Positions 41,700 through 52,924 are shown, counted from the first letter of the stretch. The stretch: DNA of 64,000 nt from Hirsutella rhossiliensis (GCF_020360975.1 NW_025408674.1:1054001-1118000), one strand, 5' to 3'. Translations and numbers: made by a program. Notes: generated by a model from the letters alone, not told the origin.

Positions 41700-42733
41700 C
41701 TTGGGAGAAGCTTGGAGGGATATAAAAGGGGCTGCTTGAACGGGAGAGATAGAAAAAAACATCTGATCGGGTGATACTCGACCTTCAAAAAGTCCCTTTA
41801 TCCACGTTTATGCCCGCTTTTGCTCTCTCCTTCGCGAGTTATGAGCCCGGGCGGAGGTTACCCTCGGGAACTTCCCGGTGACTGCGCACGCACTTCTTCT
41901 GGCTAGCCTGGCGCGCACTACCCGAAAGGCCCGTGGTTCGAGTCCCGCCAGCGCAATTGAGCGCGGTTTCAGCATGGGGCCTGCCTATATAAAAATTCCC
42001 GCTGTGGTCTAGGATATCCAGGTATCCCGGGACGAATTGACCCGATATCCCTGAGGGGGTGTGTCGCGTACTCTATATGCGTTAATTGACGCTGTCGCTT
42101 GTATCTGACAGGCGGCCACATCTTTTTCGTGACACACGGTGGTTTTTAGGTCCGTCTTGCCCGACCTTCCTGTCAACCCTAACTGCGACCTTCCTTATAG
42201 CCGCTCTCCGTGCGCTTGTTTATATTATATGATGTTCGGTCGACTTCTTCTACCCCAACTGAAGACGGCGTGCTAGTCATCATACGGCAAGGCGAGGAAG
42301 GCCGGGACTCGGTTCCGTGTGTCGACCTGGCTTGCTTTATCCTCCTATATTTCGGCCTTCCAACACGCCCCTTGTGTATGTCCTTCCGCAATAATGCCCC
42401 CCTTTATGCATTGGGCCTCTATTCTCCCGGACCTTCCGGGCTTCCTCTAGACCTATCGGCAGACGAGTCTGCCGACAGCCCTGCCGGACTCTTAAGTCCG
42501 CGTCACCCTTGGTGCCTGACTGGAGCCCAGCTTCGCGACACCACTGCGTATCCCTTCGACATCTAGGCAAACACTTGCCGTGGCAAAACTCCTCACATTT
42601 CCCGGCCAATCTATATCACCCTTGGTTTTTTCTACGTACGTTTACGCTCGATCTCCTCCTTACTCCGCTCTTAACGCCAGGCAGCGGTCGTTCTAGGGGG
42701 CGCGACGGGTCTATCGACCGGCCCAGGTGCACA
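41700..42733. other. LTR-like end and leader of the downstream gene
   Basis: GGGATATAAAAGGGGCTGC near 41730 looks like an LTR promoter, followed by the primer site at 41839. A B-box-like GGTTCGAGTCC at about 41939 sits in a tRNA-like but unpaired context. A polypurine TGAGGGGGTG at 42051-42060 is followed by TGTGTCGCG. 42180-42733 is a pyrimidine-rich leader of the gene starting at 42734. Confidence 0.35.
41839..41850 (+). promoter_or_regulatory. Second half-tRNA-Met primer-binding site
   Basis: The same TTATGAGCCCGG as at 36676, positioned after an LTR-like segment with TATA box but without any following gag. With a polypurine tract at about 42051 this could be a short non-autonomous LTR element. 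Its LTRs could not be matched. Confidence 0.5.
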
Positions 42734-44166
42734 ATGTCTTCCTCTCTACATCCTACCGACCTGCCCGCACCGCACCTCCGAAAGCCGCTCGATAGCCAAA
42801 CCGGCGCTGGCGGTGATATGTCCGTGATGCTTTTCGTCCAAACCGACTGCCCCGCCAGGTTTGCCCACCTGGACGAACACCGCATCAAGGGACTTAACGC
42901 CGAAGCCATGGCCCGCGTCTTGCTGCCTCCGCCCGCGTGGCTGCTCACAGCGGAATATGCGCCCTGCGGTCGGGTGCCGACAGTTCCCCAACCTTCGTCT
43001 TCTTTAGCCTTAACCTCTCGATTTACGGTCAGTCGATTCTTGACACCGACTGGACCGAGCAGTGGTTCTTCATGAACGGCCGCGTCCACCCTACGCCCTT
43101 GCGTGGAGGTCGAACAGCGCGACGGCCTGGAGTCTGACACGGGCGGCACCGTTCTCTATACCATGCCCGCCCTCGTCGTCCGCGACCAGGGCTACCAGCC
43201 GTAGGCCGGGTCCCATTCCCCCGCGCGTGGCAGCGAGGAAATGGGTAGCTAAATCTGTCCTAAAGCGTTCTTCCTAGGCTCTTTGCCTCTATGGACGACT
43301 TCCCCCACGTCCCGCCTGTTGTTTCCTTCACCGGCCTCGTCGTCGGCACCGGCCACTCCCTGCTGCTGCCAGGCCTAGACACCGCCCAACTTAGATGTTG
43401 CGGCTTCGTCCACCTATCTACCTACGTCGCCCCGGGGAACCCCGATAAGATCCCCTTTAAGGGCTTCCACCCCTTCCAGGCCTTCGTCATCTTCCCTATT
43501 CACGCCAACCCCTGGGCCGTCCTATGTAAGAAGATGGCCGAGAGGCGAAACTCTTACTTTCAGCCTAATGTCCCCTTTACCTGCACAGGCAAGGTCGCTG
43601 GCCTGCTGGACCACAGCGTCATGGTTCACCCGCCGGGCTCTGACCGTGACTTTGTTTTTATAGTCGTCCCGGATTCCTGGACTTTTCTCGACAAGTCGTC
43701 CACCTCTATGGCTGCGATGACACCGCTACCCTCTACGCCACCAAAACGACAACAGTCCTCCGCTTCTGCCGCTTTTCATAATATGCGCGCTGCCTCTATG
43801 TCCGTGGTTATTCCTAGCACTCTCCCAATTAGTCCTCCGTCTTTAGCTTCGGCTGCGCCTTCGACTTGCTCCCCCACGCCGCCCCAAAAGCGCCATTATC
43901 CTGAACCTGCCGATACGCCGACGAAGCGACCGTGCCTGACGCAACAGGCCTCTGGGTCTTCTTCTTCCCCTATCCCTGGCCCCTTGGCTACTCAACCCTT
44001 CTCGGTCTCGGCTGTCTCCTCCATTCCCGACCCGGATGTATCATCTAAACAGGGTCCCGCCTCGGGAAACCCGCCCCTTGATTCGATTGTCGCCCACCCC
44101 GTAGCCTCGTCGGCCCGCCCGCCTCGAAACCGTCACCCAGCTAAGAGAACGATAGATATAGAATAA
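42734..44166 (+). pseudogene. Unrecognised two-exon gene family, copy A
   Basis: Exon 1 starts at the ATG 42734 (MSSSLHPTDLPAPHLRKPLD) and encodes RFAHLDEHRIKGLNAEAMAR, then FVFFSLNLSIYGQSILDTDW and TEQWFFMNGRVHP. Single bases are missing near 42957 and 43100. A 77-bp intron (43201-43277, GTAGGC..CCTAG) joins to exon 2 (through 44166, open throughout). This encodes VVSFTGLVVGTG, CCGFVHLSTYVAPG, PFKGFHPFQAFVIFPIHANP, FTCTGKVAGLLDHSVM and DFVFIVVPDSWTFLD. A disordered Pro/Ser-rich tail follows, with a nuclear-localisation-like DTPTKRP and a basic end RPPRNRHPAKR. I do not recognise the family. The beta-rich central block with a GKVAGL strand would suit an OB fold, but that is speculation. Copies B and C lie beside the Helitron at 61-63.4 kb. 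Confidence 0.6.
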
Positions 44167-44613
44167 CAAGGCAAGTTTACTGTCGGCTGGGATTTCTTGA
44201 ACAGCTCATGTTAGTTGACCTTTATTTTATCTACTCTTATATTACTTGATAGAGGCCTTGACCTGGCACATTATGTCGTGAATCGTCACTTACATCTACC
44301 AAACTAAACCTCGTCCCTTCCTATATCGTCCTAACTTCCTATCACCCCGCCCAACTTTGAGTCCATTCTGCCTCCCCCTTTCCTACCTTGAGTCTTCCTA
44401 ACTTTCCAACCTTAACTTAAAGTCTTTTTCTTTCTTTCTTAACTTCCCCCTCTTAACTAATCTTAAATCTTCCTAGCTTCCCTTTCTGAGCTTGGATCTT
44501 TTTTAGCTTGAGTCTTTCCAAACCTCCCCTCAGTGTGGTTTTTGTTGACTTGATATGAGACATGGACCAAGACATGTTTAGGCAGCAGTTACAAGTGGTG
44601 AGTCACTGGATAG
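44167..44613. other. Pyrimidine-rich 3' flank of copy A, Gypsy target site
   Basis: 44290-44530 is dominated by C and T on the plus strand with many CTTCCTAACTT-like units and no coding frame. It ends with GATAG (44609-44613), the left target duplication of the Gypsy element. Confidence 0.5.
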
Positions 44614-44802
44614 TGTAACGGTCTCAACTGAGTGTGTTGACAACTAGCTGAGCGACTGCGACGAGTATCCTAAAGCTAAGGAGAAAAGAAGAAGAAAAGA
44701 AAAGAAAGGAAAGCTCTCGAAGATGGCACGAGCTTATAAGCGGAGCTCCGGTGGGTCTTGTCGAGAGCGGAGCCGAGACCCTCACGGGCTCAGCCCGTTA
44801 CA
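44614..44802 (-). repeat. Gypsy 3' LTR
   Basis: 189 bp, TGTAACGG..CCGTTACA with 8-bp inverted ends. Contains TATCCTAAAGCT (44666-44677), the complement of the sense-strand self-priming segment. Confidence 0.93.
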
Positions 44803-47800
44803 ATAACCCCTCCTTCCCTCCCCGTTTCGATCGTTTCGATTGGGGTGGTTTCGATCCAACTTTCCCATGAACTTCTTCATACCTAGCCAGTGCTATTGTG
44901 TCTGCGACGTACTTGACTGGCTCCCACGTCGGACCTATCCATCCGACCCATTTCACCAACACTTTCCACTCTCTCCCGACTTTCTTCCTGTCCAGAATCT
45001 CTTCCACTTCCCACAGCTCGCCATCGTCCGTCAAAATGGCCGGTGGGCGGTAGTCATCCGACGTCTGTGACGGTAGCGGATCGTCCGCTGCTAAGCGTAA
45101 GAGCGACACGTGGAACACGTTGTGTATTCCCGGAGGCGTGTCCAGCCTGCACGCGTGTGACCCAATGGTCTCCAGGACGGTGTACTTGGCCGACAGCCAA
45201 TCGAGCTTCTTGGATGGCCGATTGGATCGGATGTTGCGAAGTCGCAGCCATACCTTGTCTCCAGGCTTGAACTGGTCTGACGGCTGTCTTCGCGAATTGG
45301 CGTTCTTCTCTTGCTGCTCTTGCGCTGACGCAATTGCCGCCTGGGCCCATTCCGTTGCCTCTCGAAATCGTTGCACAATGCTTTCAGCCCTGGTCACTGG
45401 GGACCTTCCGTCCGTCCGTAACTTCTCCTTGACTTGTATCGGGTCAACATGATACCCATGCGTGATAAAGAACGGGCTCAGGCCTGTCGACGTCGAGTTG
45501 TGATTGTTGATGGCCATCATGGCCGCTGGCAACAGCTCTTCCCAGTTATCCTGAGCATAAGCAGCAAAGATCCTCAGATATCTCTCGACTTCCTGATTCG
45601 CCCTTTCTGTTGCACCGTCAGTCTCGGGATGCCACGCCGTAGACAATCTTTGCTTCACGCGTAGCAGCTCGCAGAGCCTCTGCCATAGTCTACTGGTGAA
45701 TTGCGTGCCACGGTCAGTGACGATCGCGCGCGGCACGCCATGGTGTTGCACCACGTTCCGTAGCAATGCTCTGGCCGTCGTCTCGGCCGTGATGTCCTTC
45801 AATGACTCAAGAACGACACTTTTGGACAGTCTGTCCGTCACGACCATAAGGTTGGTCGAACCGTTCGACTTGGTTGGTGGCAGGTCTGTCACAAAGTCAA
45901 TTGACAGCTCCGACCAGATCCTGTCTGGAATAGGTAGCGGCTTCAATAAACCGCGACGCTTCTCTCGCCAAATGTTGCTTCGGCCACACATCACAATTTC
46001 TCACAAATTGACGCACGTCTGAATCGAGGCCTGGCCAATAAAACTTGCGGCTCAACAAGGACTTCAGCATGTCCCGTCCGGGGTGTCCTGCAAGCGTTGA
46101 GTCATGCGTCTCCTGCATAAGCCGCGTGCGCAGGGGTTCGTGGTTCGGCACCCAAATTCGCTCTCGCCAGCAGAGCCGCTGTCCATCGTCAATCGAGCAT
46201 TCCGAGAGCATCACGGGCAGTCCCCAATGCGACGGCAGACGCCTCTCGCCTTGCTGTACGGCCTTTCGGATGAGCCAATAACGATTGTGCTTCTTGACAC
46301 CTTCGTCCCATAACTTCTGCAGTTCCGGGTCCGAGAAAGGGTTTTCGATTGAGTCGTCTTGGTCAGTTGTTGCGTCATCGGGTTGATCCGTGTCGCCCTT
46401 GGTGACATAACCGCTCTTGACTTTTGTCACCAGGCCACCCTTGTTACGTTGCAGCAGCTGAACACGTCGTCCTTGCAACCGATCATCTTCGGCGCTGTGC
46501 GGCATGTCCTGTTCTCGTCGAGACAGCGTGTCCGGTACGACGGCTTCTTTGCCCGGTCGATGCTTGATGGTGAAGCTGTACCGCGATAGCGTCTCAGCCC
46601 ATCGCGCCTGACGTTCACTCAGTTGCTGCTTCTTGGTGAAGTAACGGAGGTTGAGATGATCCGTCAAAACGGTAAAGGACTTCACACTCCTCAATTCGGC
46701 GTCCCAATGCTCAAGGCAGCGAATGATCGCCAGCAGCTCTTTATCGTGGATTGGGTAGTTGCACTCCGCCGGTGCGTTTTCTTTGAGAAGAAGGCCACAG
46801 GCCGCATGATGCCGTCATCGCCCTTTGCGAGCGCCCTCCTGTGACATAACCGGATGAATCCGTCTCCACAATCGTCTCTCTATCCGGATCCCATTGCGCA
46901 AGGACCGGCGCACTGGTCAGAAGAGCCTTCAACTCCTCGAAGGCCTTGTCGCACTCCTTCGACCACGCAAACACCGCATCCTTCTTTGTTAACGCCGTTA
47001 GAGGCGCGGCGATGTTGGAGAATCTGGGAATGAATTGCCGGTAATAGTTGGCAAACCCCAGAAAGCTTCTGACGCCTTTGACAGAACGGGGTCGCTGCCA
47101 CTGCTGAATTGCCTGCACCTTCTCCGGGTCCACGCGGATACCTTTCCCGGCTTCGACGATGAAGCCCAGGTACTTGACACTCTTTGCCTCAAAGTCACAC
47201 TTGTCGATATCAATCTGCAGGCCTGCATCTCGCAGTCGAGCAAGGACCTGCCTGACTTTGTTGCGATGATCTGCGAGCGAACCGCTCGAGTAGATCAAGA
47301 TGTCGTCAATGTAAGCGGAACAGAACTCGTCGAGGAAATCTCGCAACGTGTGGTTTATGTAACGCTGAAACGTTGCGGAGCACCCGTCAACCCGAATGGC
47401 GTGACAAGCCATTCGTAGAGTCCGTAACGTGTTCTGAATGCTGTCTTCCACTCGTCTCCCTCCTCGACGCGAATCTTGTGAAATGCTGCGATAACGTCAA
47501 GTTTGGTGAGCCACTTGGCCTTGGACAGCGACCGCAAAGTTTCCTCGATCAACGGCAAGGGATATCGGTCTTTCTTGGTGATCGCATTCAATCCTCGATA
47601 GTCCACGCAAAAGCGCAGACCACCACCGGGCTTCCTCACGAACAAAACTGGTGCTGACGCTGGAGAACTACTTGCTCGAATGAAACCCTTGTCGAGTAGC
47701 TCAGTGAGAGTCTTTCGCAGAACAATGAGCTCTTCTCGTGACATGCCGTACAATGGTCCCCACGGCGGTTCTTTCTCCTTGTCATCAGGACCTCTCTAAC

Positions 47801-48470
47801 TGAATCTTGTGATCACACCCGGACGACGCGGTGGGAGTTGGTCCGCTTGGTCGCGGTCGAAGACGGATAGGTACTCGTGGTAGTGACGGGCAGCTTCTCT
47901 CGGGTCTGACTTCTTCCTCGGAGTCAATGCCTTCTCAATGTCTTTCAGGCTTGCGGCGAAGATCCGCACTCCATCGTCTCGATGCTTGAACTTTCTTGCT
48001 CGGCGAACCATTCCGGCGAACACGAACGCCGCCTGTCCTCGTATGTTGCACCGTTCCTCCTCCTTCGGGTCTCGGCCTTTCACCCAATGGTCGTGCGTCC
48101 CGATATGCAAGAGGTTCTGCGATAATCGCAAGGTGACATCCTCCTGGTTCAACCACTTCTTGCCCAGAATCACAGGATCGGTCTGGTCTCGCACAACGTA
48201 GAAAAAAGCTCTTTTCTTCTGGTACCCGTCGATATCGAAGTCGAAGTAGGTCACGGCACAGATGGCCTCGGGTGAGAATGTGTTGACCTGCTCCAACGCT
48301 CGAGGTTTAATCGGAATACGCGGCAGGTGAAGCTTGCGGGCAAGGCGCTCACTGATGGTCCCATAACACAGGCAACCACAGTCAACGAAGGCCGTGGTGA
48401 AATACTCTCGATTGATACCGAAATTTACGTAGAGGCCTTCACAGTCCATCTCGTCCTTCTGAGTTGCCCA
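44798..48470 (-). pseudogene. Gypsy pol: PR-RT-RNaseH-IN-chromodomain
   Basis: Order on the minus strand: aspartic protease AFVDCGCLCYGTI (Ser/Thr of the D-S/T-G box replaced by Cys), then two slips near 47790-47810. Reverse transcriptase follows with [40 protein letters not shown] and the catalytic AYIDDILIYSS near 47290. RNase H has IVETDSSGYVTGG and TVLTDHLNLRYFT, with a slip near 46790. The integrase has HPGRDMLKSLLSRKFYW with H2C2 residues, ELSIDFVTDLP (Asp), AIVTDRGTQF (Asp) and DGATERANQEVERYL (Glu). At the C-terminus a chromodomain (VEEILDRKKVGREWKVLVKW, then GPTWEPVKYV, about 44850-45000) would read histone marks to target integration. The catalytic residues of RT and IN are intact; at least four pol frameshifts are present as read. 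Confidence 0.88.
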
Positions 48471-48517
48471 TTCCGCCTCAGCCTTTGCGCGCTCCTGACG
48501 GCGATTTTCGTCAGGAG

Positions 48518-49700
48518 CTACTCGTTTTCCGAATGGTCATCGGAGGTATCCCCGCTAGAACTCTCCGCGGGCTCTTGGTGCTTTGCTCTCGAGCTTCTTG
48601 TCTTCTCTTCGACACGGACCTTGACTCTCTGCTGCCGCCGCTCCTTCCCGGGACACTTGGCCGCAAGATGGCCAAGCTTCCCGCACTCGTAACATTTGCG
48701 CTCCTCCAACGGAACAAATTGCTTTTCCTCCGGGGCCCTCCTGCCGTTTATCAACCGATTTGCTTTCACGGGTTCCCAATCCATCTGATCATCGGACGGG
48801 GGGGACGACGTGGTTGGCGATCCGGGTGACGGGGGCTTTTGTCGGGACTCGAGCGGTTCGGATAAACGACCATACTCCTTTCTTGACCTCTGCTCGCGGC
48901 CTTGTTGTCGTTGGTGGAAATTGAGGCTATCTAGGCGCGAGCCAATCGTCAAGAGTAGCTCGGCGTAGCTGTTGAAATCCTTCGGGAGACTGACGGCACT
49001 GACGAGACTCGACTTGAGCCTATTATTAATTGCTCCTTCCAAGTAATTGATTTGCACCACGTCGGCCCACTCGCCACCGCCACTATCGGCAAGCTCTTTC
49101 TCGAACTTTGGGAAGAAACTGGCGAAACTCTCATCAGGCTTCTGCTTCAACGATCGAAGTCGATCCAGTGCTCGTGCCTTTGCGTTCGGGTCCCCGTACC
49201 GACGGTTCAAGTAGTCGAGAAACAGATCTGGGGCGAGCACCATCGATACCGCCCTGTTCGTAATAAGCAGCGGCCATGTTCTGGGCTGTTCCGCCAACCG
49301 GGAGTACACATAGGCGAAGAGTGCTTCTTTATTGTCGAATGCCTGTCGGTCCACAGCCAATTTCGCTTTCATCTCTAAGAACCAGGGACGGAAGTTTTCC
49401 TGGTTCCATCGAATTTCGGCGGATCAGGCAAGGTTGGTTTTACCTCTTTGATGGGATTCTTTCGGATGTCTCGATCGATTGAGGCGTGTTGTCGGACATC
49501 GGTTCGATAGGAGCGACTGGTTCATTTGCCGGAGTCGGAGTTGAGACGGCTGTTTGGAGGATTCGGATCTGCGATCGCATCTCTTCGCGTTCGGCCTCTT
49601 GGCTTGCACACACACTTTCTAGTTTGTCCATCACTGCAGCCAGGGCTTGCATCATCGATTGAGGCTCAAAAGAACCTTGCTGGGAATCGATTGCCTCCAT
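48518..49700 (-). pseudogene. Gypsy gag with CCHC zinc knuckle
   Basis: Starts at the ATG 49698-49700 (MEAIDSQQGSFEPQ), with a helical N-terminus. Two single-base slips near 49445 and 49410 separate it from the main frame: FAYVYSRLAEQPRTWPLL, FLDYLNRRYGDPNAKARALD and FASFFPKFEKELADSGGG. This core is a retrotransposon gag domain. The knuckle CYECGKLGHLAAKC near 48680 binds RNA. The ORF ends SSGDTSDDHSENE at 48518. The protease frame opens in the -1 phase only about 12 nt before this stop, around TTCGGAAAACGAGTAG, so gag-pol expression may need a -1 frameshift there. Confidence 0.82.
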
Positions 49701-50133
49701 GACTGAAGATTTTCTCCTCGTCTCTCAGGACTGAGGGCGACTTGATCACACAGCAAGTCTGATACGGAAGGGATATCTCGACAACGGTCGAACGCTATCA
49801 ACGCCTCGAAGGCTCCTTCCTACACGGCTGGACGTTCTGCACAGGGCTTCTAGTCCAGCTGCTGCCGTCCACACTGGGAGCCAAGCAGCAATCACGTACT
49901 TCTCGCTCAACCGCACGCCGTACGGAGAGCAGATTGACGCTCCACGTCCTTTGCTCGGGAGATGAGAGCTACGCGACGCGAGCCAAGCTGGCTTTGGCGC
50001 CGTACACACACGCACTTTCGTCGCGGGCGTTCCACACAGGATTGCCCAAGCTACTGCCACTCCGCGTACCCACAAAGGGAACTGAACAGCGCTGCCAATT
50101 GATTGTGATCAAAGGCTTTAACGATGAAAGCGG

Positions 50134-50145
50134 AGCTTTAGGATA
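50134..50145 (-). promoter_or_regulatory. Self-complementary primer-binding site (Tf1-type)
   Basis: In the sense strand TATCCTAAAGCT begins one base after the 5' LTR. It is the exact complement of AGCTTTAGGATA inside that LTR, 12 of 12. In Tf1/sushi chromoviruses the first about 11 nt of the mRNA fold back on such a site and prime minus-strand synthesis after cleavage. Confidence 0.75.
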
Positions 50146-50146
50146 A

Positions 50147-50324
50147 TGTAACGGTCTCAACTGAGTGTGTTGACAACTAGCTGAGCGACTGCGACGAGTA
50201 TCCTAAAGCTAAGGAGAAAAGAAAAGAAAGGAAAGCTCTCGAAGATGGCACGAGCTTATAAGCGGAGCTCCGGTGGGTCTTGTCGAGAGCGGAGCCGAGA
50301 CCCTCACGGGCTCAGCCCGTTACA
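50147..50324 (-). repeat. Gypsy 5' LTR with TATA-like box
   Basis: 178 bp. In the sense (minus) direction a TATA-like CTTATAAGC lies about 40-45 nt before AGCTTTAGGATA (50210-50199), which would therefore be at or near the 5' end of the transcript. It differs from the other LTR only by lacking 11 bp. Confidence 0.9.
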
Positions 50325-50325
50325 G

Positions 50326-50349
50326 ATAGTGGCACGGACGTGCCACTAT
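50326..50349. repeat. Perfect hairpin beside Gypsy target site
   Basis: ATAGTGGCAC-ggac-GTGCCACTAT, 10-bp arms and 4-bp loop, overlapping the right target duplication. Before the Gypsy insertion the site read ..GGATAGTGGCACGG. The element therefore landed at the edge of a cruciform-prone sequence. Confidence 0.85.
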
Positions 50350-50394
50350 GTATATATGTATGTTGAGAGCTGTCAGACAGAATTGAATAGAAGC

Positions 50395-50660
50395 AAGTTC
50401 AATCGCAACAGTTTTCAATCTGGACCCTTGTCAATCCAATCAATCAATATCGCGGATTGAATTGAATTGAATTGACCACCGGATTGTCAATCCTAGTCAA
50501 TCCGCGTGGCGTTCCTCTGCTGTCTCTCATTGGCTTCTGCTGGTTACTAGCCCCGTTATCCAGCCAATAAATCAAATTAGGGGGCGGCGCCTCAAACGGC
50601 GGATTATGGCGCCGCAAGGATTGACGGATTGAACTTCATTCAATCCGAGCGCCGGCAATC
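50395..50660. repeat. CAATCC/GGATTG subterminal repeats left of hAT gene
   Basis: More than ten copies of CAATCC or its complement in both orientations, including ATTGAATTGAATTGAATTGA. Clusters of a short motif near the ends are typical of hAT elements, where they bind transposase. Exact terminal repeats and 8-bp duplications were not found. 50661-50867 is leader sequence with a C11 run near 50752. Confidence 0.5.
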
Positions 50661-50867
50661 CCCATTATCGGCAAATGAAGATCGATAATTGCGCGCTCGT
50701 CCGGAAATTATCTCATTTTAATTACCTAAAGTAGTCATGCTGCTAGCCGGAACCCCCCCCCCCATCTTTTAGGCAAACGGCAGATTTATATAGGTAATCC
50801 GTCAACTTCGTACTTCGTATACCATCCGTTCCATGAGTTAAACACTACGCTCTCTTTAATATTCATT

Positions 50868-52924
50868 ATGGAAACTGAACTTAATTCATCCTTTACAATA
50901 CTTTCTATCGATGATTCAAACGGAATCGATATAAATACTACGTCCGGAAATACGAGAGGTACTTCAGCAATTGCGACTAGGGAACATTGTCGTCCACCGG
51001 GACCATATGAACCCGACAGAGCTGGCAAAAACCGACTCTTCTATTGCAAGTATTGCACGGATGGCTATCGATGCCAAGCGAGTAATACCTTTCGAGCGCA
51101 CCTTGCAAAGATTCATGGGATTGTTGTGGCAGAAGCACCTCGTATTCCAAATGCGGTATTCGAGCAGCTTGAACAGCTTTACCTCAAGGCTGCATCAACG
51201 GGGCAGACGGAGGTAATTGACAACCGTGTCCTTCGCAAGGTGCTTGACAAGGAAATCATCACAGAGGCACTTGCCACATTGATCGTCGCGCGAAATCTGT
51301 CTTTTCGCATCGTTGAATGGCCTGAGTTTCACGCCCTCTGCAAAGTACTTAATCCAGAAGTGGATGGATGCATCACAACCGCACACTCTGAGATCAGGAA
51401 AGCGATCCGCATAACATACGAATCTCGAAAGGATCTCGTACGGAAGGCGCTTCAATCATCAAGTTCAAGCATTCATCTAGCAGTTGATGTATGGACTTCT
51501 CCAAACAGGCTTCTTCTTCTTGGAATCTGTGCCCACTTTATTGCACAAGACCAGGATAAATTATCCAGGCTTCTTATCGGTCTTCGCAGGATTCCTAGCC
51601 ACTCTGGATTGGAGCAATTCCACGCTATGCTACCGGTCCTCGAGGACTACGGTATCTTTCGAAAGGTTGGATCTATCGTTAGCGATAACGCAAGCTCTAA
51701 CGATACACTTTGCCGTACGATGGGCGAACACCTTGAACAACAGGGCATTGATTGGGATCCAGTTATTCACCGTATGCGTTGCGTTGGCCATATTATCAAC
51801 TTGGCCGTCCAGGCCTTCCTCTTTCATAACTCTATGCAGATAGAGGAGTTGGACTCGTATGAAGAGCAGGAGATCATGGCTCGGGGTGGCACAGCTGGAT
51901 CTACCAACAAATCCTCACGACAGTCATTCCGGAAAATGGGTCCACTTGGTAAGCTTCACAACATTGTTGTCTTCGTTCGAGCGTCAAGCGGCCGTACCCA
52001 AGCTTTTATTAAGCTAGTAGGGCGACTAGTTCCGCTAGACAATCGTACAAGATGGAATAGCTGGACCAATATGTGCGAGGTTGCACTTCAGCATGAAGGA
52101 AAGATTGACGGATTCTGCAAAGCCTACTGGGATGACCTTAAAGACGACTTCCTCTCCCCTTTGGACTGGCAGAAGATTCGAACGGTCCAGACGTTTTTGG
52201 CACCATTCCAGGAGGCAACTCTATATTGCCAAGGACACAATGCGACAATCGACTTTGTGCTCTTTACTATGGATGTACTAATTAGGCACCTTGAAGGAGC
52301 TCTGTCTGAATTCAAGGCTGACAAGGAGCTCTGTTCACGGATTCAGAGCAGCTGGGAGACCCTTGATAAGTATTACAGCAAGACAGACGACTCTCCTCTC
52401 TATGCTGCTGGTATTATACTTAATCCAGATTTTCGTACAAAGTACATCCAAAGCAACTGGAAAGCATCCTGGCAAAAGAAAGCGATTAGCAACGTCAGGG
52501 AGCTTTGGCGGAGCTATCGGGATAGCAATCTTGGTGCTATGCCATCGTACGAAGCCGAAGCCAGTCCAGAGACCCGAGAGAGCCAGTATCCGCATTCAAC
52601 AGGATCGCGCGAGGCCTAAAGGATTACTGTCGGCCACGAAGCCAGGATGAGTTCGATGATTATTGCAACCAAGAACCGCACGGGCTCGGCAAGATGACTG
52701 CTATTGAGTGGTGGCTACAAGACCAACAACGAACACGCTTTCCACGGCTTTCGATCATGGCAATTGATGTCCTCTCAATTCCAGCAATGAGTGACGAGGC
52801 AGAGCGAGTTTTTTCAGGAGCGCGTCGTACAATCTCGTGGGATAGAGCGCAGTTATTGGCAGAAACCATTGAAATGCTAGAATGTATGAAGAGTTGGCAT
52901 CGAAGTCCTTGTATTAGACTTTGA
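50868..52924 (+). pseudogene. hAT transposase with BED zinc finger
   Basis: The ATG at 50868 opens a 583-codon frame. A BED-type finger (C60-x2-C63 ... H78-x4-H83, in FYCKYCTDGYRC and FRAHLAKIHG) is followed by the RNase H-fold catalytic region with HLAVDVWTSPN (first Asp) and IVSDNASSND (second Asp), then the helical insertion domain RMRCVGHIINLAVQAFLFHN and LDNRTRWNSWTNM. Near 52580 the frame slips by one base. The true continuation IARGLKDYCRPRSQDEFDDY, then GKMTAIEWWLQDQQRTRFPR and VLSIPAMSDEAERVFSGARR is the hAT dimerisation domain with the conserved Trp and final Glu, ending at a TGA at 52922-52924. This would be an essentially full-length transposase of about 685 residues but for one lesion. 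Confidence 0.88.

Larger units (their letters stand above)
44614..50324 (-). mobile_element. Chromovirus (Ty3/Gypsy) retrotransposon, full length
   Basis: 5.7 kb between LTRs at 44614-44802 and 50147-50324, with perfect 5-bp duplications GATAG at 44609-44613 and 50325-50329. The LTRs appear identical except for one 11-bp indel in an A/G-rich run, implying recent insertion. On the minus strand it encodes gag with a CCHC knuckle, protease, reverse transcriptase, RNase H, and integrase with a C-terminal chromodomain. The primer site matches the element's own LTR rather than a tRNA. Confidence 0.93.

Noticed and set aside
41895..41955. tRNA-like segment with perfect B box GGTTCGAGTCC
   Set aside because: The T-stem does not pair beyond two base pairs and no acceptor stem forms, so it is not called a tRNA; at most a SINE head or tRNA relic.
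42060..42136. 77-bp unit with TGTGTC...GACACA ends
   Set aside because: No flanking duplication and no second copy seen; the ends may be coincidental.
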